Part shown: in pieces, positions 25,847 through 34,987 of the stretch
How positions within the stretch are numbered: position 1 is the first letter of the stretch
Layout: each line of letters starts with the position of its first letter
Source: Ramazzottius varieornatus
Taxonomy: Eukaryota; Tardigrada; Eutardigrada; Parachela; Ramazzottiidae
NCBI GenBank assembly: GCA_001949185.1
Contig: BDGG01000017.1
Span: 434,001-498,000 of the forward strand
Length of the DNA: 64,000 nucleotides
Reading direction: 5' to 3'
Translations under genes and position numbers: made by a program
The notes under the pieces: model-generated
The model's input: only the letters and a program-made list of their open reading frames with translations
What the model was told of the DNA's origin: nothing
Database searches by the model: none

Positions 25847-26639
25847 ATGGAGTCCGATTGGATAATTGCCAGCTGGTTGTGTTTGCATTTATTCTGTCAA
25901 GCGGTCAGCATAGAAGCTCTGTCATCGAAAGAATGGATCGAACGGTCGGAGCTCGAACTGCGCTCGTCCTACGGAGAGACGGGACATCCCTGTGTGATTC
26001 TCGGTCCCAGGCATTGCTACGAGTACAAGGCTCAATGCTTCGATGGGATATGTCGAGTGTCCAACTACCAAGAAGATACACCGGCTGAAAAAAGAGCCAG
26101 AATCCAGCAGATGTTGGGGGCTGCGCAGAGCAGCGGATGTCCGTATGCCAACATGATGGCCAACATGCCCATCGAAGACGTAAGTTCTCTCTATACACGT
26201 ACTGTACAGGTACTTCTTCATTAGGAACTAGGCAAACAAGCTTGACAAGATCGATTTCCAGTTGGTGCACGCCATCAGCCAGTAACAGTGAAGTCCTGCG
26301 CCACTTAGGGAAAACAATCGCCTCAAGTTTCCCCAAGTGGCGCACGCTTTCGCACAATATCTACGAAGACGTGCGCCACTTGAGAAAACAATCTTGTTCA
26401 CTTCGTTCAGCAAGCTCTCATTTATCATTTCAAACAGTTTTTTTTCCACAGTTGTTGAAGTCTCAGACGCCGGAGCGGTTCGCTGGATCCTTTTAACCTC
26501 ACGGCTTTCAAATTTTCAACCCGCGCAACCGCTCAAAAACACCTCGCCGTTCTAACTTTCTTCTTACATGAGGTGGCCTTCCTGTTGATCCTTTGCTTTC
26601 GTGCAGCTTCGAGAAATTACCGCCGCATTTCTTGCCTGA
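25847..26639 (+). CDS. Small secreted Cys-containing protein, unknown family
   Basis: Two exons, 25847-26179 and 26607-26639 (phase 0 join, stop TGA 26637-26639); 121 residues. The start gives a signal peptide (MESDWIIASWLCLHLFCQAVSIEA) that ends in small residues. The mature part is charged, with Cys at PCVILGPRHCYEYKAQCFDGICRVSNY and one later (SGCPYANMM); four or more cysteines could form disulfides. Donor GACgtaagt and acceptor ctttcgtgcag are strong. A hairpin repeat lies in the intron. I recognise no family; a secreted peptide or small extracellular modulator are possibilities only. The second exon adds just 10 residues and is less certain than the first. Confidence 0.55.
26296..26386. 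repeat. Hairpin unit (26327-26386) plus an orphan right arm (26296-26313)
   Basis: Full unit: left arm TTTCCCCAAGTGGCGCACG, right arm ACGTGCGCCACTTGAGAAA, among the best-matched in the window. The orphan arm CTGCGCCACTTAGGG, followed by an AACAATCG-type spacer, is the remnant of an adjacent unit. Both lie in the intron of the secreted-protein gene. Confidence 0.8.
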
Positions 26640-26972
26640 AAAAAGAATTTTAAGTTTTGTATTTTGTGGCATTACGTACCCGAAGGAAACGACAGGTGAA
26701 AAACAACAAAAACCGCTCGTGAATAAAACAGGTTCGTCATTCCGATATTAGAGGAGTAAAACAAACTGCAGATTACGATATCAACGTGATCGCATCGTCG
26801 CAAAAGGGACGCTTCATGACAAAACATCACCCATAAAATCAACCTTCGTAATAAAAACTCCAACGACCGCATGAAATACTGTTACAGGAGGTTAGAGGAA
26901 GAAGGTAGATCATACAAAAGAGAAAACTCGACAACTCATGTCAGTAGTGTAACGTCATGAAGTTGAAAAGAA

Positions 26973-29900
26973 CTAAACCATTTGGTCGTTAAAAGAATGG
27001 GAAAAGACGTCCATCGGTCCGTCGCAAGTGTCCATCTCTTCCTGAGAGCTCGGAATGACGTTGCCAATGTTAGCCAGCGCGGAGCAGGGTCTCTTCTTGG
27101 AAGGCGTTGGAGCTGAAGGCGCACGGCAAAGTGAGGGTGGCGGTTGAAAGTAGAAGCCGTACTGCTGGATGGACTTTATGGAACGGAGAGTAGCGTTGAT
27201 TTTTGGGAAGGTTGAACGTTGGGAAGGATTTAGTCGGAAACAGCCTTCCAAAATCTCCAGACTGAAAATTTAATAATGAAATAGAGTATCACAAAATATG
27301 GTAAAACCAAACTCGACAAGATTGTTTACCCCGGCGGCGAACATTTACAGTGTTATTGCTGCAAGCGTGCGTCAGTTGGAAAACTCGGCAAGTTTGGTTT
27401 CTCAAGTGGCGCATGTTTTCACTGTTGATAGCTGGGAGGGTGCGCCACTTGGTCAACAAACTCAACAACATCGCTTTCCCAAGTGGCGAACGTAACCTTA
27501 GATATTTGCTGGTAACGTGCGGCGCTTGGAAAACGATCCGCTCGAGATTGTCTGCCTAGATTCTATGTATCCAAGGCTTACATTGGGGGCGGGAAAAAAC
27601 GTTCTCGGATGGCTTGGGACCATACGAACAGTGGTGGAGAGGAAGACACGTGCTCGGCGTGGGCTATTTTACTCAGAGCCCGCTGACTGCTCGAAACACC
27701 CGACTGCCACCCAACACCACCGGTGTCTCCTAACTGGAAACACTGCACTAGCAACACGCCAAAAGCCCACACATCGCTGGCCTTGGAGACACGTCCAGAA
27801 ACCAGTTCGGGAGATCGAACATTCACGGGAACTACAACATCATTCTGAAAAGAGAAGAAGCACATAAACTGTCTATTTTCATGCTGCGGAAATTATGGCC
27901 GGCACAGTCAGTGAAGCTAACAGTGTAAACCCGGGTGGAGGAAACGGATCCGGACTTGACTTACTTCAGCGTAAACTGGTTCCCCGCTAGGAAGCTCGAC
28001 GGCTTGGACAGGCAGGCATATTTTCGGAACGAAGTTATGGTTAAAAAAGATACTGTGCATGCTTAGGCTCAAATGAACAACGTTAAGGTTGGCTAGATGG
28101 TCCATGGCGGAAGCTATCTGACAAGCAATGCCCAGCAAGGTCTTGGTGGTCAGAAACCATTCTTTGTTTCTTCCCGAAACTTTCAGCTGGCCAGCAAGTC
28201 CCTTGGCGATGTATGCCAGAGCGCTTCGAGTCTCCACATGTGCGTTCTCGAAACGGAACGACTGGCGATGGTAACGCAGGACGTTACAAGAGACGGAAAA
28301 GTGGCGGAAGAGGTCCGCCAAGGAACCGTTGGGCAGCACTTCGTGTACCACGTACAGCGCATTCGATTCTGTGTAACACAGGGTGTTTAGCGACAAAGGT
28401 CGTTTTTTTTAAGTGGCGCATTTTTCTGCGTTATTGGCTGCAAACGTGCGCCACCAGCGAAAATCGATCTTTTGATGTTTGTTCGCCGAGCTCTTGGCTG
28501 AAGCGGGAAAAAGAAAACTGAGAAATGATACCTGTTAAATGGGTACCGAAGAACTTCTGAATGTTGGCGTGTTCAGGGCGGGAGATCTTGACCAGCAGGT
28601 TGAGGCGGTCCAAGAAGACGGCAAGCTTTTCACGAGGTGCGGGGTAGCTCTGCAACTCTATGGCGTACTTCATTTCTAGGGTTACGCTTGTGAAATCGTC
28701 CGATGAATTCGTGTCACTGTCGTCCATCTCCACATCTACAAAAAGCTCCAAGATAGTTTCCAGCCGATGAAACTTGGTAAAACGCGATTTAAAAAACTGG
28801 CGATTGGCAAACAAATTCGAGTAAATTGCTTCCTCAAGTGGCGCACGTTCCCGGTACCAGAAACTGGAAGCCTGCGCGACACGGATGAATAGCTACACTC
28901 AAAGCTGGCGTTTACGTAAAAGTAGTCGTTTAAAAACGGCGTTTGTTTAAGTAAATCAACCAATCACGTAATCAATTGAAATTTCAGGTCTGAGTACCGA
29001 AATAATCAATCACAGTCTAACATACCAAATGACGTAGAAAAGGCTGTGACGTCAGAACATTGAAGGGAATTTTTTGAGTGGAACATTTTCGCACACGATG
29101 CCGACATCACGGAGGCGATTAACAGGCTCCGTTTAGCTAAATGGACGATTTCAATCCGTTTAGCTAAACTGAGTGGGCGGGGTCTGTTTGGCGAGCTTGA
29201 TCAATCCCAACGTCCGTTTAGCTAAACAAACGGCCCAAATTTAGGTAAACGCCAGCTTTGAGTCTAGCTAATGATCGTATCAAGTCTGTTTGCCAATCAG
29301 CCAAGCAAACGAGCAAGCCAGCCGTAGGAGTATCCGGGTGGAAAAGTAGTCTGCGATAAGAAAGTCGGCGGACATCCTGGATGAAAACTTACGAATGAGG
29401 AAAGCTGTTACTATACCTGCGCACTCTACTTGAATGGTTGATGAGGAAAAGAGCGCCGCTGTATCCCCTCCCAGCCTCATGTCCTCTTCCCACTTCAGAG
29501 CCGGATGTCGGAGGATCTCCGCCGCTGTCGGACGGGAAGCAGGCTCAATTTGCAAGGCCTGTCGGTACAGTAGATACCAGTGCTGCGGAACTTCCTGTGG
29601 ACCGGGCTTGTGGGGCCCCTTGCCAATGACCGAGTTGTAACTGATGCAGACCTCCTCGGTTTCCGGGTAGGCCATGTCCTGCGTCCCTCGTCGTTCCCTG
29701 TTGTACAACGGTGGTCTGCCCAGCTTCATCTCAATCAGCACGCAACCGAAACTGAAGATATCGGCTGCCCGACCACGAGGAAACTCTTCTTGAGTCATTT
29801 CTGGAGCTTTGTAACGAGGAGTACCAACGTGCATTTTCACTTCTTCAGGTTGTGTTTGGGGATACTCAAGCTTGACCATTTCTCCGAAGTCACACAGCTT

Positions 29901-30914
29901 CGCTACGTCCTGGTCGTTGATGACAATGTTCTGGCCTTTGAGGTCTAAGTGAACGATCTGCTGAGAGTGGAGGTAGGCTAGACCGGAAGCAATGTGCATG
30001 GTGTAGCGCTTCATTTCCGGGATGGACAGACCGTTACTGCGGGCAGCTCGCTGCGACAACGTCCCACCTGCAAGATTACCCAACACTGTGAAAACAGACC
30101 TCTTGACGTCAAAAAACCACTTGCACCCACTGTTAAACGGATACGCAATCATCATCGGTTCATTTCATTTCTACGGAATAAGCAACGGAATAAGCCGACA
30201 CGTGACTCAATGGCAGAGCACGACCGCCACGTGACCGTCTTGAAACAACGATTGATTGAGCGGAAGTTGATTGTGCAGACACCAAAATTTTAAACATCAT
30301 TCTCGAATCTAGAGTTTCTCACCTGAGCAACACTCCATAAAGATTTGCACTTGTGGAATTCTGTTGGGATCAAAGAGGACTTCCACCGCTAGATGCTTGA
30401 TAATGTTGGGATGGTTCAGTTCGCGGAGAACTTCGAAAGATTCGAGCACCTTGTCCACTCTGCGCATCAGTACGCGATTTCTTGTCAGCTGTCGTTCCTT
30501 TTCTGCGCTGACGTCTCCAAATCCCGTCCAGCCCAGGTCCGGGGTCTCCGGCTGGTAACTCTTCCTGGCCAGGAACTCTCCCGTGTCTTCTCTAAGCACC
30601 AGACTGACGACATGATTTCCTCTCCCGATATCCTGTACGAATTTCACACCGAACAAGGGCTTGAAGCGATTGTAGTACTGTTCCTGTTCCTGGCTGGCTG
30701 GAAAAGGGAACGAGCAGAGTGGCTGCATTCTTCAGAAGGATGCAGGTGAGAAGATGCTTTCATTCAACCTTGACCTCCATTTCGGCGATGCCAGTGCCTG
30801 CAAAGAACGGAGCTTCTGCAAGTACAAAAGTCCAAAGAAACGTCTGAAACGATAAGCGATATCTTACCAGCTGGCTTGTTGCTGGCGATCTGGCCGCTTA
30901 ATAAGATCTTCCAT
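26973..30914 (-). CDS. MAP3K-like kinase fused to a tyrosine-kinase-like pseudokinase
   Basis: Seven exons (minus) with consistent phases: 30914-30868, 30693-30323, 30067-29417, 28735-28532, 28368-27965, 27844-27582, 27261-26973; 742 residues. Domain 1 (~30-330): glycine loop DIGRGNHVVSLV (37-48), beta3 Lys60 in FLARKSY, catalytic loop HLDLKGQN (179-186), CDFGE (198-202), KAPEM (226-230), DIFSFGCVLIEM. All catalytic residues are present, so an active STE/MAP3K-like Ser/Thr kinase is likely. Domain 2 (~365-680): RPEHANIQKFFGTH, PNGSLADLF, HLSLSMHSIFF (523-533) where HRDxxxxN is expected, KICLP in the DFG position, SPEL, SDVWAFGVLL, CFRLNPSQRSTF. The catalytic Asp and DFG are gone, and YAIEL near beta3 seems to lack the Lys, so this is a pseudokinase. 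The join of exons 3 and 4 rests on strong sites and matching phase; separate genes remain possible. Exon 1 is the least certain. Confidence 0.65.
27325..27533. repeat. Three intronic hairpin units (27325-27382, 27397-27454, 27475-27533)
   Basis: All three lie in the last intron (27262-27581) of the kinase-pseudokinase gene and fill most of it. Arms include TCTCAAGTGGCGCATG / GTGCGCCACTTGG and TTTCCCAAGTGGCGAACG / CGTGCGGCGCTTGGAAA; the first unit is the most decayed. Spacers read CTCGGCAAG and CTCAACAACATCG. Confidence 0.75.
28400..28462. repeat. Intronic hairpin unit
   Basis: Left arm TTTTTTAAGTGGCGCA, loop with TTATTGGCTG, right arm ACGTGCGCCACCAGCGAAAA; in the 163-base intron between exons 4 and 5 of the kinase-pseudokinase gene. 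Confidence 0.75.
28829..28883. repeat. Degenerate intronic hairpin unit
   Basis: Left arm TTCCTCAAGTGGCGCACG is intact, the right arm is weak (CCTGCGCGACACGG). It sits in intron 3 of the kinase-pseudokinase gene. The same intron has three copies of CCGTTTAGCTAAA at 29129-29226. Confidence 0.6.
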
Positions 30915-30974
30915 CGTCCTTAATCCTTATGCAGATCCCATTGTGGCTAAGCAGTCAACTGTTATAAAATTTAC

Positions 30975-31307
30975 GTACGAGGTAAACGTCACAATTCGGG
31001 CGGGCCAGTTTTCCCGTCATAATTCGGGCGGCTCGAAAAGTTGATACGTTATTCGCTACGCTGTACTGATTGATCACCGTACGTCGGTTAATACAACTTT
31101 AGGCTTCTTAACATTGCGCATACCCCTCTTCCTCCCACCGCTAACTCCGCAACTCTTTGACATCTTCCGATCTTTCAACCTATCACATGAGATAGAAGAC
31201 AGGATATTCTACCCTGGGAAGCAAAAACTAGGTAGCAGCTGAGATACAGACCACCCAAATTGCGACGGGAAAACTGGCTCGCCCGAATTGTGACGTTTAC
31301 CTTGTAC
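30975..31307. mobile_element. MITE, 333 bases, 41-base inverted termini
   Basis: Arms 30975-31015 and 31267-31307 are inverted repeats matching at ~39 of 41 positions (GTACGAGGTAAACGTCACAA outward). An internal AATTCGGGCGG is repeated just inside the left arm. There is no coding capacity. Its right end abuts the next MITE. Confidence 0.75.
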
Positions 31308-31453
31308 TGTAAATATTCGCTGCGACCGCGCAGCACATCATTGTACAAGTGAAGTACGGCCCCGGTCTGGTTTCACGGACTGCGCAACCCCCTACGGAGG
31401 TGCATAGTCACGTACGTGTACGTACTGCGTGGACGCAGCGAATATTTACAGTA
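31305..31453. mobile_element. MITE, ~149 bases, TA-flanked
   Basis: Arms 31305-31333 and 31425-31453 match at ~27 of 29 positions (TACTGTAAATATTCGCTGCG). Flanking TA on both sides fits a Tc1/mariner-type insertion. The junction with the preceding element overlaps by three bases, so one may have inserted at the edge of the other. Confidence 0.7.
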
Positions 31454-31494
31454 TCTTCTAGATCAAAGCAGATGACAAAGCTGTTGTTCTTCGC

Positions 31495-32112
31495 TAGTGC
31501 TGGCAACGATATGGTATACCGATATCGTATCGAAATTTATCGAATCTTTACGATAAAATATGCGGCGGATATCGTACCGAAAATATCGATATGAAACTCG
31601 TATCGAATAATGCAATAAAATATTCGGCGATATCGTATCGCACCATATCGATATAATTTCGATATATCGGTATTTTGCTGAATGGCAACCTCGCCAGTGA
31701 TATCTCGTTTACGGAAGACCATGGTTGATTTCAAAACTTGGTTCTGGCCATGGTGTACCGAGCACACTCCACCCATTCGGTTCTGGTACTAATTCTGTCC
31801 AGGTTTCCATGTGTTTGAAGTCTTGGTATAATCATGTCTTTGCTGCATCCGACGCTTTCGATCTTACTATTACTTTATGTGGAAATCGGCTTCTTGAGTT
31901 TTTGGGCTTGAACCCGTTGAAATTTCGAAAAACTAAAATTCCAGAAATATCGATATATCGCTGCGATATGACACGATATATCGAAAATACGGTAACGGAA
32001 AAATATCGTATCGAAACACCGATATCGAATGAATATCGAAGACCGCGATAAAATATCTGCCGATATTGTATCGAAAAATGTATCGAGTTTTATCGTATTT
32101 TTGCTAGCGCTA
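31495..32112. mobile_element. Non-autonomous hAT-type element, TATCG-rich, 8-base target duplication
   Basis: Termini TAGTGCTGGCAA (31495) and the complement TAGCGCTAGCAA (ending 32112) are inverted. The direct 8-base duplication TTCTTCGC flanks it exactly (31487-31494 and 32113-32120), as expected for hAT transposition. The first ~200 and last ~180 bases are filled with degenerate TATCG / CGATA words that can pair across the element. The middle is unique and non-coding. Confidence 0.8.
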
Positions 32113-32494
32113 TTCTTCGCAGCGGGAAATTAAAATCGAGTATTCCCAGCTGATTTTGTCGTCTGACAGAACGTGTCTCAAACTCAGACCAGCAGGGTCG
32201 TATTTGGACGATGCGCACGTCCTACTCCATTTCGTCGTTTGTGTTTACCAGCGGCCAGAGTTAAAAAACCGAGAGAACATGGCACACCTCGAAGTGCCGG
32301 ATAGCCACGCCCTCCCAACAAGCTTCAGCTGATTGCCTTCATTGCGTGTTTTGCTTTTCTCGTTCAAATTCGTTTCGATTTTCTTGTCCGCCTGTCCGGA
32401 TTTTCTTTCCCATTGATCTCATCTTTATAACTCGTCTCTTCCTGAATTCTGACTGTATTCTGCACTTCTCTAACGTTCTGCATTTTGCAGAAAG

Positions 32495-34427
32495 ATGCCG
32501 AGAGTGTATGCCAAGCGTAAGATGGCGGACGTCGGCGCTACGGAGCTGAGCGACAGCGAAGCCGAATCTTCCAAGCCGTCCAGTAGCAAGAAAAAGTATC
32601 CGACTCGCAGTGCCTCTTCCGCCCGCAAAGCTGTCGCTGCTGCACCTGCCAAGAAGGTTGCTCAAGTTCCGCGAAAGCAGGCACCTCCACCAAAGAAGAA
32701 TGTAAAGGTGGAAGTTCCCAAAAAAGAAGACAAACCCGCGACGACGATCACGACTTCCGTCAAGAAAAGTATCCTCAAAATCCCCAAAGGCATGATTGAC
32801 TTGGACTCTTCGGATGAGTCCAGTGACGAGATGTCTCTGGAAAGCACGATCACCCCGACGGTCCAGTTCACTCCCAGTGCCACTCCGTTCAACCCGTTTC
32901 AGCATGCCATGACGATGTTTCCGACCAGCTTCGGCAGCGCTCATGGCTACTCAAACTGGGATCCCCGTGCCTCGTCTGACTGGGACAAGGTCGAACCCAC
33001 AGCCATGTGCAAGAAGCGAATGCAGCATGACTTGGCCAATAGTCTTTCCGAAGAAGAGGTCCTGAAGATCTACGTCCATCCAAATGAAGAGGACATCACC
33101 AAGCTGACGGCGTTGGTGATCGGACCAAGCGAAACTCCATACGAAGGTACCGTAAATTTCGAACCTAACCGTAACCTACGCTTACCGTGCATATCCTTGA
33201 TACCCCTGAGGCATCAGTCACGATGGGTTATTTTCGTGCGCGACTTGATCTGCATTATTTGGCTTGCGGCTCAGTTGCCGTTTTGTGGATATGGTTTGGT
33301 TCTTTCTAGGTGGATTCTTCCTCTTTTACGTTCGTGTACCTCCCGAGTATCCTCTGAAGCCACCGCGGGTTGTGAATTTGACGACTGGCGATAACACTGT
33401 ACAGTTCGGTCCGAACTTGTACGACTCCGGGAAAGTCTGTCTGAGTATTCTCGGGTATGCTCACTCATTGAGCCTGTTCAATCAAGCGAAACACAAACGT
33501 TTGTCTCCGTCGGGCCAATCAAGATACTTAACAACTTTTCAGGACGTGGACTGGCCCTTCGTGGTCGGCTGCAATGACGTTGAGCGTCACACTGACCAGT
33601 ATTCAGAGCTTGATGAGCGTGGGGGCGATGCGCAACGAGCCTGGTGATGAAGATACCCCGATGAACAGCCCGCGCTTGATCGCTTACGACCGCAGTGTCC
33701 GCTACAAGACCATCCGCGTGGCCATCCTCGATAACCTCGACCGAGCCCTCCACAATGATCAGACCACCTTCCCGGAGAAGTTCCGCCAGGCCATGTTCCA
33801 GTCCTTCCTCAGAACCTGTGATAACCTCATGAGCGTTTGTGTAGTGGAACACGAGCAACGAACGGCGCATCTGGCGGAGAAAGTCAATAAATTATCGGAA
33901 AAGGTTCGTGCAAACATTTTTGTTGATACTTTAAACATGCGTAGAAATTTCTGAAATTTTGAGTACGCACTTGATAAAAGCTAACTTTCTATCGATAACA
34001 GTTTAATAACAGTCGCGACATGCACCTGCGTGTTTCGAACTTTGAGCAGTTGTAGTGTCTCGTGTATGCAGGTGCATGACTTGCGGAGATGAATTTCGGA
34101 TGCGGCATGCAGTTGCATACCCTAACTACGGTTAATGCACTGCTGATTTGCGTGTGGGTGCATGATGCATGAACAGAATTTGCTTGTGAATTTCTCAGAA
34201 GTTTTCAGTCCGAATTCCTGTTTTTTGTTCTCCAGAAAACGGAATGGACTATGGATGAAGATGAGGACGAAGACTCGGATATGTCGGACACGGACGACTA
34301 CGACGAGGATGACGATGACTACGGCTACGATGGCTCCGGGGATGGTGGTCGCGACTGGATGGCGCTGAAGGGAAAACTGGAGGAAATGAAGCAACGCGTC
34401 CGTGCGGAGCTAGGTCTTTCTGCGTAA
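32495..34427 (+). CDS. UBE2Z: UBE2Z-like ubiquitin-conjugating enzyme (E2)
   Basis: Four exons: 32495-33146, 33310-33454, 33543-33903, 34236-34427; 449 residues, phases 1, 2, 0. The start ATG follows an acceptor (cattttgcag) by 4 bases. The UBC fold spans ~180-310: [36 protein letters not shown] with the active-site Cys, then TWTGPSWS and TSIQSLMS across the exon 2-3 junction. All these are UBE2Z (USE1) signatures; in vertebrates this E2 is charged by UBA6 and conjugates ubiquitin and FAT10. The usual HPN is GPN here (UBE2Z has NPN). Unusual parts are a ~175-residue N-terminal extension rich in Ser and Lys (two KKK runs) and, encoded by exon 4, a strongly acidic tail ([22 protein letters not shown]). 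Human UBE2Z is shorter. The gene converges on CDR2-like. Confidence 0.88.
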
Positions 34428-34987
34428 GCTCTTAAGAGTTAAATTTTTTACTAAAAAGCTTTTTTTTGTGTCCTGACACATCGTAATTAAGGCTTTCGGG
34501 CGTTTTCGTTCCTGTATATTCCGAGTGTGACAGAGCCAGATTACAATACCACAGATCATACTCAGAAATCAAAGCAGATTTTCTTTGACGTTATTTTCCT
34601 CCTTCCCTTTTGTGGGTGAAAATGAGTGAGCTATTCACGGTTTTCCAGGAATTACAGTCTAGCTTACAAGTTCGCCGAACAATTTTCAAACTGCTGTATT
34701 ACATTCGGCGTACGATCTAAACTCGATACTGTATGGAAGCTCAAGTTACTTTTGGCAAAAATGGCTCTCGGTCAGTCAATATTAAAAAGGAAGCGTAATG
34801 TGTAGCACGCTGATAACTTCTAAGTAACTTGAGATAGAAGATGAAACGGAAGCAAAGATGGGAGGAAGGCGAACAAATCTGACATGATTTTTTCAAGCGG
34901 CGCAAGCTTCCAGCAAATAACACCGTGAATGCGCGCCACTTGCGGGATCTTGCCGAGTCTGTCTAGGTATATTTTCCAAATGCTCTG
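34428..34987. other. Spacer between convergent UBE2Z-like and CDR2-like genes, with one hairpin unit
   Basis: This holds the 3' untranslated regions of both genes. A hairpin unit at 34887-34945 (TTTTTTCAAGCGGCGCA / GCGCGCCACTTGCGGG) is the only unit in the window that is not in a predicted intron; it may lie in the CDR2-like 3' untranslated region. Confidence 0.5.

Noticed and set aside
27578-27865. An independent short protein ending at a TAA after the kinase motif
   Set aside because: A strong donor (AATgtaagcc) lies at the stop, and the next exon continues the kinase fold in the right phase.
34162-34368. Arg/Thr-rich open frame on the plus strand
   Set aside because: It is an out-of-frame shadow of the acidic-tail exon of the UBE2Z-like gene.
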